Below, piece by piece: positions 30,611-32,920 of a stretch of DNA of 32,920 nt. Source of the DNA: Clostridia bacterium (GTDB lineage Bacteria; Bacillota; Clostridia; Oscillospirales; Acutalibacteraceae); assembly GCA_017409475.1 (NCBI GenBank), contig JAFQSP010000006.1, forward strand, positions 1 to 32,920, written 5' to 3'. The first letter of the stretch is position 1. Each line of letters opens with the position of its first letter. A program made the position numbers and the translations under genes. Below the pieces are notes generated by a model, which had not been told where the DNA came from, did not search any database, and saw only the letters and a list, made by a program, of their open reading frames with translations.

Positions 30611-32920
30611 CTAACCTACGCCCCTCCTTTCTCGCTTGCGCCTTCGAATGAATCTATATACAAGCGGTGTGACGATAAATAGCACACTCACAAGTATCAA
30701 GGGATAAACACCGAGACCGCCGGTTGCGGGCAGATCGTAATCCATTAATTGGTTTGTCGCATTTACCTTTCCAATCTGCTCAAAAGGTATTCGTGTAGCA
30801 TCGATTCCCGCTAAAACCTCATTACAGGTCTCACACCAATCTCCCGTATCATCACAGAAGCAGAACCAGTACTTTGTATCATCTAATTGATATCCGAGCG
30901 GTGCTTTCAGTTCTTGCATATAGTAAAGCACGTGCTCGCGCAAGATGATACCTTCAATGATATTGGTCTGGAACAACAATTGTCCCTTATCATCTGTTAC
31001 TTCAGTGGTGATTAAACCACCGTTTGCATTGTATAGTCCGAATGTTGCACCGCCAAGCGGTTCACCTGTTAAGGCTGATGTTTTAAACATCTCAACCTTA
31101 TAACTCTTTGCCGCAATATTGATATCGGCATAGACCTTTTCGACGGTGTTATCGGTAATATCTTCACCCCAAAGGGTGATAGTGGCTGAGTTGGTATATT
31201 TAATACCACCCGTTACAACTTTTGGAAGCACCAGCGTTGCATCATAATCCAATGTGTACATCACCGGTTGCGGTCGTAGAATTGTGATATCCAACACGTG
31301 AACCTCTTTGCCGCTTTGATCCGTTTGATTTCCGGTGCCATCGTAGGCGACCGTGTAATCCACACCGTGTTGCAAAGTGGCAACGTTTCCTGTGGCATCT
31401 TCCGCTGTAATAACAAGCGAACCACTGATATACGCCAATGTATCGGTCATAACATCATGAATCTTTAACGGTGAGCCATCGGTTAGCACCAGTTTGGCTT
31501 CGTTTATGGTAACCTTATAATTTGCAGTGTAACCATCAAAGTCATGTGTTAATTCCTTTTTGAAAAGACCGGGGATTGGTACGATTGCTTCCGATCTGGA
31601 TACCGAAGCGCCACCAACTGCACCATCCGGAATGTAGAACAATTCGGCAATGTTCTGGAGCTGATAACCATGACCTCCATAGTTTTCCACAACAGACAAA
31701 TCCTTTGTCTTGTAAATGAAAGTGAAGGTCACATTTTCGGTCGCTGTCCAGCATTGACAGAATCCGTTAGTTGCATAAGTACCATCATCTTTTTGGTACC
31801 AATACTCACCGCAACCATTTTCCCAGTGACAGGTGTCTTGTGTACACGTACAGCGTGTCAAAAGATTAAACTCTCTGCCGTGGTTAATGCCGTTTTCTGT
31901 TGCAGACCATCCGTTGTCCCATGCAAACATATCATTTGCAGTTGCATCCTGAACACGAGGAACTTCGAATGTAGTACCATTGTAGGTTGCCATAACCGTT
32001 GCCAGATGGGCATCATTTTCAATAAGCCCAACGGCTTGTCCACTGCTATCCAGTAGTTTCATGTTGTCCATGATGTACCAGTGATAGTCGGCACGGTTTT
32101 CTTCCTGTCTGCCCGGCACGGTTGCTTTGAATTCCCAAAGGAAGCCACCACCGTCGGCATCCGATGTGAAATATCCGTTCTTTACGATTTCACCGTATGC
32201 CTCGCTGTGAGTGAAATTCACCCAGGAATATCCGTATGCGCCATCAATGGTGGCATCATTCTCGTAGCCAAAGGTACCCGCCGTATTTTCGGGATTCGGC
32301 GTTGAAGAATAGTTGATGTAATAGTACCAGCCCTCGTTCCCAAGTTCGATCTCACCGCACCACTCACAAGTAGCAGTTTTGGGCATTTTATATGTCCATC
32401 CTGTCTCTGTCCAGATAAGATGCGGGTCATCAGCGGTAACCTGCCAGCTGTGCCAATTTCCATCAGGGCTTGATGCACCAAATGAAAGTCCTGCAGCAAT
32501 ATCCGATTCGGTAAATCGGTGTGTTTTACTCCACTGACCGTCTATAATATGGTCTGTGAGTATACTGCCGGGAATTTGTGAATCCTTGTTACCAATAATT
32601 TCAATTCCCCAATAGATTTTGTTGGGGTCAGTTCCGTTACTTCCCGGTATTCCGCCTTGGTTACCCCACTTGTTCACATATGTAGGATTGGATTGAGGCG
32701 GTGGTTTTTCTACCGTAACTGTAATTTTACCATCAAAATCAATGGGGTCTTCCTGCTCAGGGAAATGGATTCCCAAAGTAGCACTGATGGTAATATCGGT
32801 ACGGCTGTTCATATGCTCATTAAACACGAGGGTTATGAGTCCTGTATCGGTTACCACCCAACTACCTACATTTGTACCGTCGGTTAGGATAAAGGTTCCT
32901 TCACCGCCATCAACCATCAA
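30611..32920 (-). CDS. Pilus tip adhesin with LPATG signal and Cys clusters (N-terminus outside window)
   Basis: The frame is open to the right window edge, so the true start and signal peptide lie outside; 769 residues are visible. The sequence has several beta-rich adhesin-like domains (one begins near TYVNKWGNQGG at about 80; another near VSRSEAIVPIPGLFKKELTH at about 450). A C-terminal SpaA/Cna-B module (KSYKVEMFKTSALTGEPLGG) spans about 620-720. LPATG at 730-734, a membrane helix and a strongly basic tail (RRRKRERR) form the sorting signal. Unusual cysteine clusters occur: CEWC, CTCTQDTC through FCQCW, and FCFCDDTGDWCETC. Being first in the operon and largest, it should be the SpaC-like tip protein. 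The ligand is unknown. Confidence 0.85.
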   Translation of the reverse strand: MMVDGGEGTFILTDGTNVGSWVVTDTGLITLVFNEHMNSRTDITISATLGIHFPEQEDPIDFDGKITVTVEKPPPQSNPTYVNKWGNQGGIPGSNGTDPNKIYWGIEIIGNKDSQIPGSILTDHIIDGQWSKTHRFTESDIAAGLSFGASSPDGNWHSWQVTADDPHLIWTETGWTYKMPKTATCEWCGEIELGNEGWYYYINYSSTPNPENTAGTFGYENDATIDGAYGYSWVNFTHSEAYGEIVKNGYFTSDADGGGFLWEFKATVPGRQEENRADYHWYIMDNMKLLDSSGQAVGLIENDAHLATVMATYNGTTFEVPRVQDATANDMFAWDNGWSATENGINHGREFNLLTRCTCTQDTCHWENGCGEYWYQKDDGTYATNGFCQCWTATENVTFTFIYKTKDLSVVENYGGHGYQLQNIAELFYIPDGAVGGASVSRSEAIVPIPGLFKKELTHDFDGYTANYKVTINEAKLVLTDGSPLKIHDVMTDTLAYISGSLVITAEDATGNVATLQHGVDYTVAYDGTGNQTDQSGKEVHVLDITILRPQPVMYTLDYDATLVLPKVVTGGIKYTNSATITLWGEDITDNTVEKVYADINIAAKSYKVEMFKTSALTGEPLGGATFGLYNANGGLITTEVTDDKGQLLFQTNIIEGIILREHVLYYMQELKAPLGYQLDDTKYWFCFCDDTGDWCETCNEVLAGIDATRIPFEQIGKVNATNQLMDYDLPATGGLGVYPLILVSVLFIVTPLVYRFIRRRKRERRGVG

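Overview
The window looks like a chromosome segment from a low-to-moderate GC, spore-forming Firmicute of class Clostridia, probably a gut commensal of the Oscillospiraceae/Ruminococcaceae type. The evidence is strong AGGAGG ribosome-binding sites, GTG and TTG starts beside ATG, TATAAT promoters with 17-bp spacers, a spoVT gene, several sortase-anchored surface proteins and rho-independent terminators. TGA acts as a normal stop. No rRNA, tRNA or CRISPR array was seen. The lineage is an inference from gene content, not a database match.

Layout. (1) 1-1063: debris of an RHS polymorphic-toxin locus, made up of a C-terminal HEYGH metallopeptidase tip, a likely lipoprotein immunity gene and a headless RHS core fragment. 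(2) 1397-2821: a cell-wall-anchored protein with an SPKTG sorting signal. (3) 2830-5897: an AraC regulator divergent from a 1-phosphofructokinase-like kinase, then a convergent amidohydrolase. (4) 5980-8895: the proBAC proline operon. (5) 9062-12457: a CPA2-type cation/proton antiporter, then a DUF1846 gene and dut. (6) 12531-14349, minus strand: a hemolysin III-type protein, MscL with a zinc-ribbon tail, and a small membrane protein. (7) 14499-17257: typA/bipA followed by a DEDDh exonuclease with a C-terminal zinc ribbon. (8) 17583-22887: a 1122-residue secreted SGNH esterase and a convergent DUF4832-type lipoprotein. Between them lies a 464-bp non-coding element with terminal inverted repeats and a dense array of small hairpins separated by GTGATAT/ATATCAC words. 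(9) 23175-26029: spoVT, then a patchwork of truncated and chimeric genes around a metallophosphoesterase, ending in a mini SpoVT paralogue. (10) 26440-32920, minus strand: a sortase-assembled pilus operon, in transcription order tip adhesin (cut by the window edge), major pilin, class C sortase, minor pilin and a sortase-like protein that appears to have lost its catalytic residues.

How it fits together. The middle third is housekeeping with an osmotic and ionic flavour: proline synthesis, an antiporter and a mechanosensitive channel, each in its own transcription unit. The flanks are accessory surface biology: toxin-tip remnants, an anchored surface protein, a secreted esterase, a glycosidase-like lipoprotein and a pilus. 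The best candidates for something undescribed are the hairpin-array element at 20973-21436, the apparent pseudo-sortase ending the pilus operon, the cysteine-cluster tip adhesin, and the chimeric-gene patch at 23837-26029.
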